DNA of 64,000 nt from Apium graveolens (Eukaryota; Streptophyta; Magnoliopsida; Apiales; Apiaceae): assembly GCF_009905375.1 (NCBI RefSeq), contig NW_027417596.1, positions 62,001 through 126,000 on the forward strand, given 5' to 3'. The notes beneath the pieces are model-generated. The model did no database searches and had not been told where the DNA came from. It was given only the letters and a program-made list of their open reading frames with translations. Positions 10,816 through 23,044 of this stretch are shown here, in pieces. Position numbers and translations under genes: made by a program. Numbering within the stretch: the stretch's first letter is position 1; each line of letters begins with the position of its first letter.

Positions 10816-13800
10816 GAGAGTGGTGAGGAGAGAGCTGAAAAAGAACCACCTATGGTCAAAAGATCCAAAAGGAGTAAACAAAATGAGCTGACCACTTTAT
10901 CCTCCTCTACATCCTCTCAACAGGATACAGTTGTAAAAACAACCAGGAAAGAGTCTGCACATCCTGCACAAGAAGCAATTCAAGTGTATGGTAGGAGAAA
11001 TAAGGAAGGCACACATTGTGAGAGCACATCTCTTGATACTCCCCCATCTATTTAGGGGGAGCCGCCAACACTCACAACTGAGCAACAATCTCTTCTATCT
11101 AATATTTCTTCTATTTTAGTTCCACTTGAATCCATTTCTCAAGTGCACCAAAAATCAAGTGACTTAGCTCAAGAAGCTTTGCTCACCACCCAGACACCTC
11201 ATTTAGATGGTGAGAGGCTACATGCTGGGGTAGACCTTGATGATACCATCACAAACATGGGGGATTTATCAGTCTTTACTACAGAACCCATGGATACCTC
11301 TAATGCACCTTCATGTGCAAAACAGTCTTCACAGACTGAAAGGTTTGAGGGTAGTACTCCTGAGGGAGAGCTATCTAAATCCTCTCCAATTCAATTGGAG
11401 GTTCCTTATGACGGAGAAACTCCCATCATAACCCTAGCAGAAATTGCCTCTGCAGTTGAAGCTAGGAGTACACTTTCCCATGATCCTGTCATAGGGGAGG
11501 CAAGCATAGCACATTCAAGTGCCAGTGTGTTGAAAGACACACAAGGGTTTGAGACTGGTGCACATGATAGTAACCCAGTCAAATCCCCTCCAATTCAATT
11601 GGAGGTTCCCACTACAAGTGGAGAACAACACAGTGTCAAAACCACAGAGCAATCTGTGAGTCAAACTGTAATCTCGGTCACATGAGTTTCTGATAAACCA
11701 TCCACCTCTCAACCTCAACGACCTCACATACTCTCTCAGTGGCTACAAGAATCTGCCTCTCAACCAATCTCTGTAGATGATCTGCTTGTAGAGCATATCT
11801 CTGGACTGGCCAACATCTCACGACTTCTTCTAACTTCAAACATGAGCAACCGAGACTATCAAGCTATCATGCTTTCTTATAATGAAGAGGTTGAGGAGCA
11901 AAAAGAGAAAATTGTCAATGATGCTGAGCCAGATGGGAATGTGGATGCATGGTTGTCTGATGACTTTGCCTTAGAGATGAATCAAGTTCTGGCCAGATTT
12001 CGAGAAGAATACGTTACTATTCTGAGCAGCAATGCAAGAGACCTGAATCTTGAAGCTGTCTATGATGCCATTACATATATATACAAAGCTCAGCTCAAAG
12101 CATTTCATCTGTTTGGTAAGGCTCTTGAAAACTGGCCATGAAGACAGAATCAGGAAATTGGTAAATGAAAAAATGGACAAGATCATACCATCTCAAGAGC
12201 AGATCTCTTCTAGATTCAAACATTTTTCTGAGCAAATGACAAGGATGGATCTTTCCTCCATTGAGAAGGAAGTCAAAAATCTCAAACAATCATTCACTAA
12301 TCTCCATGAAATGATCCAGAACCAAATTACTCATTTAAATGAGACCAAGGTTCAGCTGGATCAACTTCACCAGAGCAGATTTAAGCCCTCAGCTTTGCTA
12401 ATGGAAGGGATCAAAGAGGCTATAGAAGAACACTTTGGTACATCTAGCAGCTCTTATCAGCCTTAATCCACTTCAATAAATCTGCAAATACAGTCTCTAT
12501 AGGGTCAAGTCACAACATTACAAAACTCCAACTCCTCTCTCACTGCACAAGTTGAGGCTTGGACATCTCTTGTCAAAAGCCGACAAACAGATATCCAAAC
12601 TCTGGTGGATTCCCATAAGCATCTTCAAATGTAGAATTCTATAGCTTTATGAGCCATCATGGGTAAACTCAACATACCACTCCCTTTTTTGCGTGAACAA
12701 GTAAGGCCTGAAATCCCTACTCCCCTTCTCATGCCTGTCAACAAGACTAAGGGGGAGATAGAGGCTAGGTTGGCATAAGCAAGGTCATCTTAACATCAAG
12801 TTCAAGGTGTTGGAAAGAAAACTAAAGAAGCTGATCTTGATAAAGAGAGATTTATTAGGTCTCCTGAATGACCTAGTTTGAGCAGAGAGTTTGAAGAACT
12901 ACTCAATGCCTTAAAAGCTTCTCTCAACAACAATCACTTCACATATAAAAGGCCCTGGAAAAGACAATCAATTTCATAAGAGTGATCAAAGTCAACAAGG
13001 ACAACTTTCTGGAAGACAGGATAGTGGTTAATGCAAATGACCCAGGGACAGACAGATGTATCCAGGTGTCCCTCAATTTCCTAGTCTCAAGGAGCGCATC
13101 TGAGTTAGATATCTTTATCAGCAAAGTTAGAGTTATAACTCGTGAAGATACCAAGATACTAACTGCACTGAAAGATGCTCATGTAGCTGCCTTTCTTGAA
13201 GCATATCTTCAGCCAAGCAAGGGTATAACATATATCTATCCAATCACTAAACAATTCATATTTTTCAATATCCCTAAACAATGTGTCAGGAGCAATGAGA
13301 AGCGTATCATGATCCTATGAACTAGCTTAAAAGCAAAGAAAAACAAGAATCATGATGACTTGGAATTGATAAAGCTACTAAGGAGATATCTGGACAATGC
13401 AGAAGTCAACTTACCCAAAACTCAGTTTAACAGTGATGACTTGGATGATGATGAGCACAAGAAGAGTGATCAGAATCCTTCTGGATCAAATCCGAGTCAG
13501 TCTAGTAAGCCATCTGGTAGCAAGGGTGGAGAGAAGAAGAAGGAGGATGACAAGAAAGATGAAGAGAAGAAGAGAAGAGGGGAGAGGAAGAGCAGAAAAC
13601 CTCATGATGATTCAGGAACTCAAACAACCTTAAAAATACAAATACAACCACCTCAAACCTTAGATCAACCCACAACATCAACTATCTCTAACATCAAACC
13701 TTCCCAAACATCTAATCCAAAATTTCTTTACAGACAAACTGCCAACTCCTTCCTAAAAATTCCAATCACCTCAAGCCTCACAAATCTCAATAAAATAACA

Positions 13801-14515
13801 ACCCTACCTTTAGCTAAACCTTCACTAAAATTCAAGCTCAAATCTATTGGGAGAAAGCCTAAGAAAGTCAAGCCTGTAAAGGAAGTGGAAGTCACTGAAA
13901 GGGCCATCTGTAATTGCTTTAAAGAATCTTACTTTCTACCTCTAAATTGGTGTACCTCAGATGAAGACCATTTCCAACATCCAGGTGAGAAAAATGTTAA
14001 AATCTGGGTTGTATCCCTGAGAGAAGTTAGAGTTTATTTTAAGGATGGTACATTCACTCTTCTAAATAAAAACTTAATGGATTCTTTGACTTCTGCAGAA
14101 ATGAAGAGAGTGTTATGTTTGTTAAAAGGCAAGGACACTGTTACAAGGACTTGGAGATCATCTTTGGCTGAATGGTTGATTAAAATGGAGGAAACAAAGA
14201 AAAGAGATAAGGCTGAAGCTGAAGAAAGAAGAAGGAAACATGATGAAGAAATAGATATGTTTATAAAAAGATCAGAAGAGTTAATAGCAAAAGGAATGAG
14301 CAGAATTTCTAAAGATGGTAGATTTAAAAAACATTAAAGTTGGTGGATTCTCAAGATTCAACTTAGAGTATCTCGACCAGGGTTACCCTAAGGCAGCAAG
14401 GCAAAAACTTGTGGAAGCTCTAAGTGGAACACTCATCATAGAAGAAATTGAAATTCTTGATCACTTGAAGGATAAACTTAGAGAAGAAGCAGATGTAAAA
14501 ATTGTCTTTACCTGA
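10816..14515 (+). pseudogene. Post-pol extra ORF of a SIRE-like element, broken
   Basis: The region carries a chain of plus-strand open segments (about 10816-11055, 11143-11685, 11842-12141, 12050-12466, 12982-13320, 13360-14337, 14315-14515) in shifting frames, best explained as one long ancestral ORF broken by stops and indels. The product was hydrophilic and rich in Ser, Thr, Glu and Lys. A duplicated S-P-I-Q-L-E-V-P motif lies near 11390 and 11590. A Lys/Glu-rich low-complexity block (about 13530-13620) and a probable coiled coil (about 14190-14310) sit near the end. It has no signal peptide, membrane segment or catalytic motif that I can see. SIRE-type elements are known to carry an env-like ORF here; calling it envelope would go beyond the evidence. 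Confidence 0.6.
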
Positions 14516-14676
14516 TTCTTGTAATCTTGGAACCTGGTGAATCTTATGTTGTAGAAGCTGTAATTCTATCAAGCTTTATGTTTTAATTCTATCTTCCATC
14601 AGTTTTAAACTTGGGGTTAGTCTTGTTAACAGGCATGAATTTATGTGAAGCAATCTTCTCACAAATTGGGGGAGAT

Positions 14677-16056
14677 TGTTGTAAAAGTCATGCCTGTACT
14701 TTAACAAGAATAAGACAATCTGTCAACCCTAAGTAAGTTGTATTATTATCAAAATTTGTATATTGTACTTGTAACACTTAAAGTCTGTAAAAATACAAAG
14801 GAGCAAACTGGAGTCTTTTTCCTAAAATAGTATCAAGCCTAAGGATTCTATCCGGAAGAAGATTAAGAAGATCATGCCTCAGAAGAATTTTGAAGAAGCT
14901 TGGAGTTGAATAAATCTGTTTGGAGAAAAATATTCTAAGTCTAGATCTCTACAAGTCACATATTTAATTTTATAGAGAAGTCATTCGAGAACTTCAGAGA
15001 GTACCAACGGATGAACAATATCTACTCGACGGATGAGCAATATATACTCGACGAATGAGCAATATCTACTCGACGGATGAGCTATATATGGATGAGAAAC
15101 ATCTACTCGATGGATGAGCAATATCTACTCGACGGATGAGCTATATATCTACTCGGCGGATGAGCAATATCCACCGGGAGTGAAGAAGTCAGGAAAGCTA
15201 CTTGAGAACTCCAGAAGATATCGACAAGCCAATTTTAAAGAACTGAAGATTGGTGATTTTGACAAGTCATTCCTTCACTAGAGAACTCAAAGTTATCGAT
15301 AAGTCATAATGAAGATATGAAGACTAGAAATCTCGACAAGCTGAAGACCTCTACAAGTCAAACTCAATATGGAGTGCTAGAGATCTCGATAAGTCTATTT
15401 ACTTATCGAGATGTCAAGTGTGCTACTAATTCAAACTGGAGATCTCGATGTACAGTCTCAAAGTACAGAATTGCAGATCAGTTCAATATCCAAGATAAAC
15501 AATCAACAAACAATCCAACAACTGGATTGACAAGTCTACAAAAAGTAGCTTGAAGAGTGTGCAAGATCAATGGCAAAGATTAACTAATAGAGGAAGATTA
15601 AAGTAAACACGGGATGCTAAAGATATGCTAAGCGAGAAATGGAAGATCTGCTTTTCTAACAATAGAAATGACAAGTGACAGTTTATAAAATCTAATAGCA
15701 TGTTTATTATCCATTGTGTAAACCAGCAGTTAACTGAGTTATAAAGTTAACACTGGTCCTCTAGTTAGTTGTAAAAATTTAGATAAAAACCTCTTGTATC
15801 ACTCTCAAGGTGAAGCTGAGCTCTTTAACAGCAAAAAACTTAGAAATTTTATAGTAAAACAGTCTTAATTTTTAATATAAAATTTAAGTGACTTTGAAGA
15901 TTTGTGTTCTTTATTTTATGCAAGTTTAATTTCTGCATGAACACTTTTCTATACAAGATTTAATTTACTTTGTTCAACCATTAACTTTCAAGAAACGCCT
16001 AAAATCAGAAAAACACATTCACCCCCCCCCCTCCGTGTGTAATTCATTACGTAACA
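14677..16056 (+). repeat. Full 3' LTR of the SIRE-like derivative, 1380 bp
   Basis: It starts TGTTG after the polypurine tract and ends GTAACA, followed by the duplication TGGGT. The last 251 bases (15806-16056) have no counterpart in the 5' copy. A run of ten or more C residues at about 16022-16032 lies near the end, as in other SIRE LTRs. Confidence 0.9.
15001..15172 (+). repeat. Tandem array of about 22-bp CGACGGATGAGC units in the 3' LTR
   Basis: This is the counterpart of the array at 10013-10182, with a similar number of units and small base differences, so the array was present in the parent element. Confidence 0.85.
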
Positions 16057-16409
16057 TGGGTCAAATGTATAAGTGGTTAGGTGTTTATTGATATATAAGT
16101 GCTTAGGTGTTTATTTCTTAATAGGTTAAATATTCAACTAGAACATGAATATAATAATATTGTATATAATATTACAATGTAGTGTAATAAAAAATTGTTG
16201 TCCCAAACAAATTATTATTAAAAATAAATTTTAAATTGTAACATTTTATACTTTTTTAAAATCCATCCTTTAATAATATTTCTCTTTATAAAAATAAAAC
16301 TGCTTAAAATTAATAAAATTTATTAATATATATACATCCAATAAATATGCTCTTGTTACATAAACATTCAATAGAGCTTAAAATATTTTTCTTAAGTAAT
16401 TTGTGATAA

Positions 16410-16438
16410 CTAGCATGATAGCCCGTGTGAGCTACGGG
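16410..16438 (-). mobile_element. Possible Helitron 3' terminus
   Basis: On the minus strand the order is a small hairpin CCCGT...ACGGG (16438-16422), an eight-base gap, then CTAG (16413-16410) followed by T. Plant Helitrons end in a short GC-rich hairpin, 10-12 bases and CTRR, and insert in front of T, which fits. The 5' TC end and any Rep/helicase gene were not found, and the stem is only 5 bp, so the call is weak. Confidence 0.35.
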
Positions 16439-16599
16439 TCATTATCTAGCAATGTTTCCCGATATTTTCTCAATCTCCTCACCTATATTTTCACAATTCT
16501 TTTCCGTCTCTCTCTCTCTTTTAAATCTCTTTTATCATGTTCTTTCTTTCTCTTGAATCTCTCAAAACACAAACCAACCTCATATTTATTATGATATTA

Positions 16600-16919
16600 C
16601 ATTGATTTCTTTATTGGCAATATGAGTTTTTTACATCAAAGAATAATTGATGTATTATAGAAGCGCATAGGTCGGTTGACATAATTTCTTGTTTTTCACA
16701 TCGATTTCTAAATGATGTCTTAGTATATCTAATATATCGGTTATTTATCTAGAAATAATGTATTACGTTGTCTTTAACATCGGTCCAAAACCAATGTTTG
16801 CATTGGTCCAGAATGGATATAAAAAATAGAGACTTTATATCACACTCACGTATAGATCGGTTTTAAACATTTTAGATATCAGTTTCGAGTCGTTGTCTAT
16901 TGACATTTTCCTTGTAGTG
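16600..16919 (-). mobile_element. Probable CACTA (En/Spm-like) transposon terminus
   Basis: On the minus strand the sequence beginning at 16919 reads CACTACAAGGAAAATG, the classic terminal inverted repeat start of plant CACTA elements. The next 300 bases contain several ATCGGT/ACCGAT-like short repeats in both orientations, as expected for CACTA subterminal regions. No matching CACTA end appears within the left flank and no transposase is seen, so this is a truncated or small non-autonomous copy. Confidence 0.55.
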
Positions 16920-18668
16920 TTCTTAAAAAAATAAAGTGTATAGTCCCTTATTATTTAAATAAAGTATACGAAATATGTCAGTGAAAATAACTTATACTTA
17001 ATCACTGTCTAGCCTATTGAATGATGATATATATTGCAATGTTTACAGTTTTTTTTTCTAGGCTTTGATAATTTCGGGGATGGCGATTTTATTAGTTGTT
17101 TGTGATCTTGAGGTAAAGATTGTGTATATTAATCGTAATTTGTGTAGTTTTGATTTAAATGGGTGTAAGTGATTGTAACTTGTTTTGTAAAAATCGATAA
17201 TATTTCATTAAAATTTCAAGGTTCTCGTGTTAAAATGTAAATACTATGTTGTTAAGTACATGACCGCGGTGTTTAGTTAACAAATATATGTATATTTATT
17301 GTTTATGCATGATGTATATATGTATATGTTCGGTTCTAGTATAAGGACTAATATAGCATTATTTTAATCGTTGTTTTATCTTATTCGTGAATAATTTCAA
17401 TATTATTCAGATACTAACTTAATAGTAATATATATTATTTTTCCAAACAAAAATTTCCAAATTCGATTAAAGTGTCATATTAATTTAAATTATAATCATT
17501 TTAGATCTCTTTGAAAGAATTCATATAGTAATTTATCTGAATAATTTAATCATTATTCTTTGAATAATATAAAAAGGAACATATCAAGTCATATGATTTA
17601 GTGAATTTATAAGTTTTATTTAAATTATTTTTAACTTATTCGGTTACTTAAACTTTCCAAATCTCTGATAGGAATATAATTTGATGATTTTTCATGACAA
17701 ATATAGTTAAATATTCTTTACAATAATATGGTTGCTACCAAATTTATTTATTTTTTACTTTAGGGAGTTTCTTATTTGATCGAGAGTAAAATAAATAGTG
17801 TACATTATGTTGGAACTGGAGAAAAATACAATTTTAAAAAAGTTATTATTTTATCAATTATTACTTTATCGAGGTTCAACTGTACTATGATTTAAGTTTT
17901 TACAACATGAAATAATTCTGTATCAAATTAAATAATTGTGTGGGGTTCAATATTTTATTCATTAAGTTTTGAATATAAATATAATTTTAATTATATGAAG
18001 CAACTACAATTTACTTATTTTTTATAAGGGTAATGCCAGAAATTAATAAATGTCAATACATTTTCCAAATTAAATTAATTGTTAGCATTTTTATAATTAT
18101 AAAATTTTAATTTTTTTCTTCTAATTTTAAATTAAATAAATTAGAATTTTAAAACTTAACTATTTTATAAATACCATTATTAAAAATATCACATACACAT
18201 AATTTAAAATTTGTTAATAATGCATACTTTTCTATCGAAATGGAATATTGCAAAAGTTGGTTGTATTCTACGCCCATATTTTTTACTCTATTTTGCGATA
18301 ACTTGGACCAAGTCTTGAGTATTTTTTAATTACCAGGCCAAGTCTTTGATAATTCACCATTAATCAATCCAATAACTTTGATCTACATTATTTTTTGACT
18401 TAATCTTATTAAGTTCCCTAACACACTAATTCAGGTGAATCTAGAATGCTAGAAACAAGCAATTTCATTAAAATAATGTCATTATTAAACCAATAAACAA
18501 ATTTACTAAATTCAAGAGTTAAAAAATGTATTTTAGCTCAATATGTAAATGATACCATTTGTGAAAAATGGTCAAATTTTGAGTATTTTTAAAAATTGAT
18601 CGATATTTTGATGATAAATTCACAATAAGTTCAAATATATTATCCAAATAAAAACTAAAAATAGTTAT

Positions 18669-19875
18669 TGTTATGCCCAAAAATTGGTATAAACTATATT
18701 CAGATTAAAAGATAAGAAAACAGTCAAAATTAAGATATAAATGCCTGAAATTAAGGAAAATACAGAGAAGGTTTCCTTCTTTATAAAAGATCAGGCGCTC
18801 CTTATTGTTAGGGGAGGCGCGCCCAACAAACATGAAACTAGAGGTATGTAGAAGCTGAAGGCGCGCCCTCAACATAGTGATGATGCGCGTCCAATTACTA
18901 AAGAAAGGGTGAGGAATTGCCTGATTGAATCCTTTCCTATGGTGAGACTTAGGGCGCGCCCTGAATGAGTAGAAAAACCTTGGGAAGACTTCAACATAAT
19001 TATTTGGCCGGGTTCTTTAGAAGATTGAAGGAAGATGGAGATTATTATTACTAAACTATTTGATGCAGATACTCTATTGAAGAACTCCTTCCTGTAGCAT
19101 ATCTACAGGAAAGACGGTGTCCGTGGTCAGAGACCTCCAGGGGTATGCCTGGACTGAAGACCTCCTCCTGTAGTCAATGAGTGTCCTCATTGGGGATGTG
19201 GGGTAAAATCTGGTGTGTGCTTTGGGAGCTCTGTCTCTGTAGGTAACGGGTGTCCTCATTAGGAGACTTCGGAGTATCCTGCACTTTGCATCCAAAAGCT
19301 TGGGATCACTTGTTCTGTAATCTGGTAGGGGCTCCTTATCGGGGGGCAAGGATGCGTCCAATATTTGGGGTGAACCACGACTATACCTGCGTTCACGGAC
19401 TAGAGAAACAGCTGGAAGCGGAGGGTTATCCTTGGCCAGGGAGATGCCTTATCCGTGAAGTCTCGAAGCTGCAGACGAGCCTTGGGCCTTTGTGGTTGGG
19501 CCTCATCGGTGGATATTCCTAAAGCTAGTAGAAGACGGTTTCCAGTGGGTTTCTCATTGGGCCTCGGGATAAGAGATCTAAGCCCATTAAGTTTCTTGTT
19601 CCCCAAGAACTACGTTGGCTTGATTCCCTATAAATAGGGATACGTAGGCAAATTGCAAGGGGTGAGAAGTGAGAGCGCAAAGGAGCCACCACCAACCCTA
19701 AGCGATCTCAGCCACCAATAATCACCACCACCAAACACTGTTCATACTTCCCGACAAACACTGTTCATCAGATCCACCGGTTACTATTCACGTTTCCGAT
19801 AAAGAACCACCGTCATAGATCTTGTTTCTGTCCATGAATCTCAAACTTTGTTGCTACCAGATTCCTCCGTCAACA
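18669..19875 (+). repeat. 5' LTR of Tat-1, 1207 bp
   Basis: It starts TGTTATGCCC and ends GTCAACA, followed by AATTGGCGCTAG as a TGGCGC-type primer-binding region. A TATAAATA box lies at 19629-19636, about 240 bases before the LTR end. The U3 part (18790-18960) contains three or four GGCGCGCC-like palindromes, a motif that recurs in the 3' part of the element. There is no second LTR to date the insertion. The left flank 18664-18668 is GTTAT. Confidence 0.75.
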
Positions 19876-19925
19876 AATTGGCGCTAGAAGGAGGGGCTAA
19901 GTAAGATCTGCATCTAGGAGGAAGG

Positions 19926-20378
19926 ATGTCTCAATATCATGATGGAAGTTTTTATGATAGAAGCTCTGAGGAAGAATCTGACCATGGCTATGAGCGCCAT
20001 GAACCTTACGTTCCACCCATGACTAATCACCCCACTCCAGATGTTGGGGGACAGATGCCTGTGCTCATCAGCAACACTGACTTGCTAGAACAACTGTATC
20101 GCATGGGAGATGCTCTGAACGGTTTTGATTCAAGGCTGGGCACTGTGGAGCGACGCAAGACCAGAAGGGGCTTTCACCGCAACCGTTCTAGTAGTGCACC
20201 TGGGAAAGCACCTATAACTGATAGAGATGCCTCGGCCGACCACGGTCAAACTGGAGGAGGACGTGTGCCGATAACCCCGCGATGCCTGAACTATTCCAAT
20301 GATACATCTCCAATCATCGAGCTGGTGAAAAAAGATGCTGATGGTCGACAAATCCTGCGGATGGATAACCGGGGGGTT
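19926..20378 (+). pseudogene. Tat-1 gag, N-terminal part
   Basis: An open frame starts with ATG at 19926, 50 bases after the LTR end, and runs without stops to 20378, where the Athila composite is inserted. The first 150 residues are acidic and then basic (an R-R-K-T-R-R cluster near residue 75), typical of the poorly conserved gag N-terminus of Tat elements. The same frame resumes at 32477 after the insertion. In the resumed part an in-frame TAG (32519) and TGA (32549) interrupt it. The gag is not functional. Confidence 0.75.
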
Positions 20379-21822
20379 TGTTAGGGCGAAAACACGCGCT
20401 AATAATACACGCAAGTATACGCGTTCGCAAGTAATATAGAATACTTTCTAGTTCATTCCCACAGAGACTCAGACTAATTATGTTCAATTAACACTCACTC
20501 ACCAATGTATAATTACTTCTCAATGTTAAGAAAATAACACTTAGATTTGATTAACTAATTATTAACTATAATTAACTACGAGAATTAAGCACTTAATTGA
20601 CACTTGAATTAACAATATTAAAACACACATGAGATCACAACTTCATTACTACTTCCTTCAATAGTCATTGTCGTTACCCTTAGCATGTAACAGTGATGAT
20701 ATTAATTGATCAACACGAAACTGATAAAAGCCAACTTTCATTGTACTAATACCATTCTACCAAGCATCCCCAATTAAGACAGAAGTTGAATAGGCATCAA
20801 TTATGTTGAGACCCTATATGTCTACAGAATTTTACAACACAACGATTTAAGCACAAGTTATTCCTTATGATTACACAGGGCAAGTAAAACAGCTAGAGTT
20901 ACCCACTAATCATGCATACACATACATGAACCTATGCTAGCATGGCAAGTTCTAAACCTCAAGATCCACCGTTGCTTCACAAGAGATTAACACCCTATCT
21001 TATATGTTCGCGACACACATAAGACGAATAAGCACAACCAATACTAGATATCATACAATCATCACACACTAAGGGATTAAACAACTAACTAAAGAATTCC
21101 ATAGTAAATCCATTACGACCCCATGATCACGATTAGCCCATGATAGAACTCATCGTCATCATGGGTTCATATGAAAACATGATAATAACACACAAGAATA
21201 ATTAAAACTACTTATATTAAACCATAGTACATCACAAGAGTAAATAGGTTCAAAGTAAAGAAAACTAGCATCCAACGTTACAACGAAATAAAGAATCACA
21301 AGAAAATATGCTTCCTCTTCGTCGCGGTGTGCTAAAACGGTCTTCTTCCTTATCTCCTCGCTCCTCGATTAATACTACGATTCAACACTATGTGAAACGT
21401 CTCTGAAAACTACTTATATAGGAGTCCCATAAAACCCAGCTAACTCAGAAGTTGGAAGCTTAACAGAATCAGGAGTCTAAAATAATTATTTTAAATTTTC
21501 GTCCCTGAGCGGCCGCTCAACATTCCTGAGCGGGTGCTCAGCTTCCTGAGCGGTCGCTCAGCAGATCTGAGCGGGCGCTCAGACCCCTTCTGGAAAATGC
21601 TCTGTTTTTGCTCCCGTTCTTTGCTACATTCTGCTCCCATCTTCCCACTTGCAATGCTAAACACATGACAAGGCTTATTCTTGATGAAATCTCTCCAGAA
21701 ATGCAAATAATACCCTGAAATGCACACACACTAGAAAAACGCATCAAATACATAAAATACTTGATTTCAAGATATCAATTTAAGCTATTATAAGACGTTA
21801 TAAGTGGTATAACCACTTATCA
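20379..21822 (-). repeat. 3' LTR of the Athila element, 1444 bp
   Basis: In plus orientation it runs from TGTTAGGGCG to CTTATCA. On its own strand it starts TGATAAGTGG right after a polypurine tract reading AAGTTTGGGGGTG. A TATA box (CCTATATAAGTA on the minus strand) lies at 21411-21422. About 80 bases upstream of it is a palindrome array (21503-21582). It is very similar to the 5' copy at 30203-31651. Confidence 0.9.
21503..21582. repeat. TGAGCGNNCGCTCA palindrome array in the LTR
   Basis: Four near-palindromes of the form CTGAGCGGNCGCTCAG follow each other at about 20-bp intervals. The same array is present in the other Athila LTRs (about 31327-31407, 32147-32227, 44205-44251) and once more inside the element at 24484-24560. 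Confidence 0.9.
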
Positions 21823-23044
21823 CACCCCCAAACTTAAACGATGCTTGTCCTCAAGCGTCATAGACTCAAAAACAAAACAAAAACATGCATGAATGCAATC
21901 TATATGAAATGCAGCGATCCCCCTTTCTACGACCAAACCAACCAACTTACGACATCTCAACAAATGCAATTAGGAGAATAAAGATCAATAAAATCATGCA
22001 AACTAACATACAGCCGGAAACGTGGTGTGTGCGGATGCTTAACAGATATGCTTCGAAACTAGATCAATTATCATAACTCGACTATCCTCAAGGTAATTAC
22101 ATGATTATACGAAGAATAAAATTCTAGGCACAAAATGACTTATAACACTTCAAAATTATTGGAGCTTATTATGGAATCATGCTCTTTATTTAACACAACA
22201 CACAAATGCTTATTTGACCGTGCAATGAGTGAGGTCCACAAAAGACTTATGCAATGGCATCCATGTAGCGAGCGTTAGGTTAGCGGATCCCAGACTGTAA
22301 AAGCCTTAGGTCACTAGGCACAAAGTCCCCTAAGAACTTAATAACTCGAATACCAAAGAGCCCACTCGTGATCAATTATGCATTAACTCTCTATTTTTTT
22401 CTTTTCTTTTTTTCTATATTTTTTTCTATATTTTTTTTTCAATATTTTTTTTCAAAATTTTTGAGCAAGTGCGTTTCGCTCCATCTTGCTCAACCCTAGA
22501 CTACTCGCATAAAAATACGAGCCGGCTACTAGCCATTTGATGCCTAGCCACAATTAACAATAAATTCCACTTTTTACTCCAATTTTTCTTTTCATGCCTT
22601 TTATCACTAAGAACCTATTATAAATTCTAAGCATAATCAATAGATTAACCTTGAAAACCATCAAACCATGATAACAATCTAGTCCTTAAGCATTCTCTAA
22701 GACTTAGTGAAATTACAAGTGTTTCCAGCATGCACGTCAACCTATAAGACTCAACATCACTTTAACGCCATCACTACACTCGCATCAACATCACAAATCA
22801 ATTGGTAAAAGCAACGCAAAAGGGATCATGGTATATACATGAGCTAAATGACATGATAAATAAAGCTATAAAATAAAATAAAATAAAATAAACTATATGG
22901 CAAAAAATATGCAGTTATATAAACTAAACTCTCATGAATATGCAACTATATGACACACACACAAAATATTCCATAACTACCACCCCCAAACTTAAAATCT
23001 TCAATGTCCCCAGTGAAGGTAGTAGAAAGGAACACATGGTATAC
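21823..23044 (-). other. 3' untranslated region of the Athila element
   Basis: This non-coding stretch between the ORF3 stop and the 3' LTR is AT-rich. It contains an A/T homopolymer stretch at 22395-22465. The polypurine tract for plus-strand priming is at 21823-21835 (minus strand AAGTTTGGGGGTG). A second copy of that tract is at 22981-22994, close to the end of ORF3. Confidence 0.75.
22981..22994 (-). other. Second polypurine-tract copy
   Basis: The minus strand reads TTTTAAGTTTGGGGGTGG here, containing the same 13-base tract that borders the 3' LTR. It sits about 50 bases after the ORF3 stop codon and 1.16 kb before the LTR. Confidence 0.75.

Larger units (their letters stand above)
9687..16056 (+). 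mobile_element. Deletion derivative of a second SIRE-like copia element
   Basis: Two direct LTR copies (9687-10815 truncated, 14677-16056 full) flank 3.86 kb of interior, and the whole is bounded by a perfect 5-bp duplication TGGGT. The 5' LTR stops at 10815, matching 15805 of the 3' LTR, so its last 251 bases are gone together with the primer-binding site, gag and pol. The interior that remains is the long ORF found after pol in SIRE elements. The 3' LTR follows a polypurine tract reading TTGGGGGAGAT. The element can no longer move by itself. Confidence 0.9.
16062..18668. other. AT-rich intergenic spacer without genes
   Basis: No open frame with recognisable content is present. The stretch is very AT-rich, especially 17380-18660. 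Within it I recognise only a possible Helitron 3' end near 16410 and a CACTA-type transposon end at 16919. The rest shows nothing I can name. Confidence 0.6.

Noticed and set aside
19074..19637. Several overlapping frames of 60-95 codons on both strands
   Set aside because: They lie inside the Tat-1 LTR, which is GC-richer than its surroundings and therefore has fewer stops. There is no conserved domain.
22395..22465. T-rich run as a transcription terminator
   Set aside because: It is a low-complexity stretch in an untranslated region of a polymerase II element. Nothing supports terminator function.
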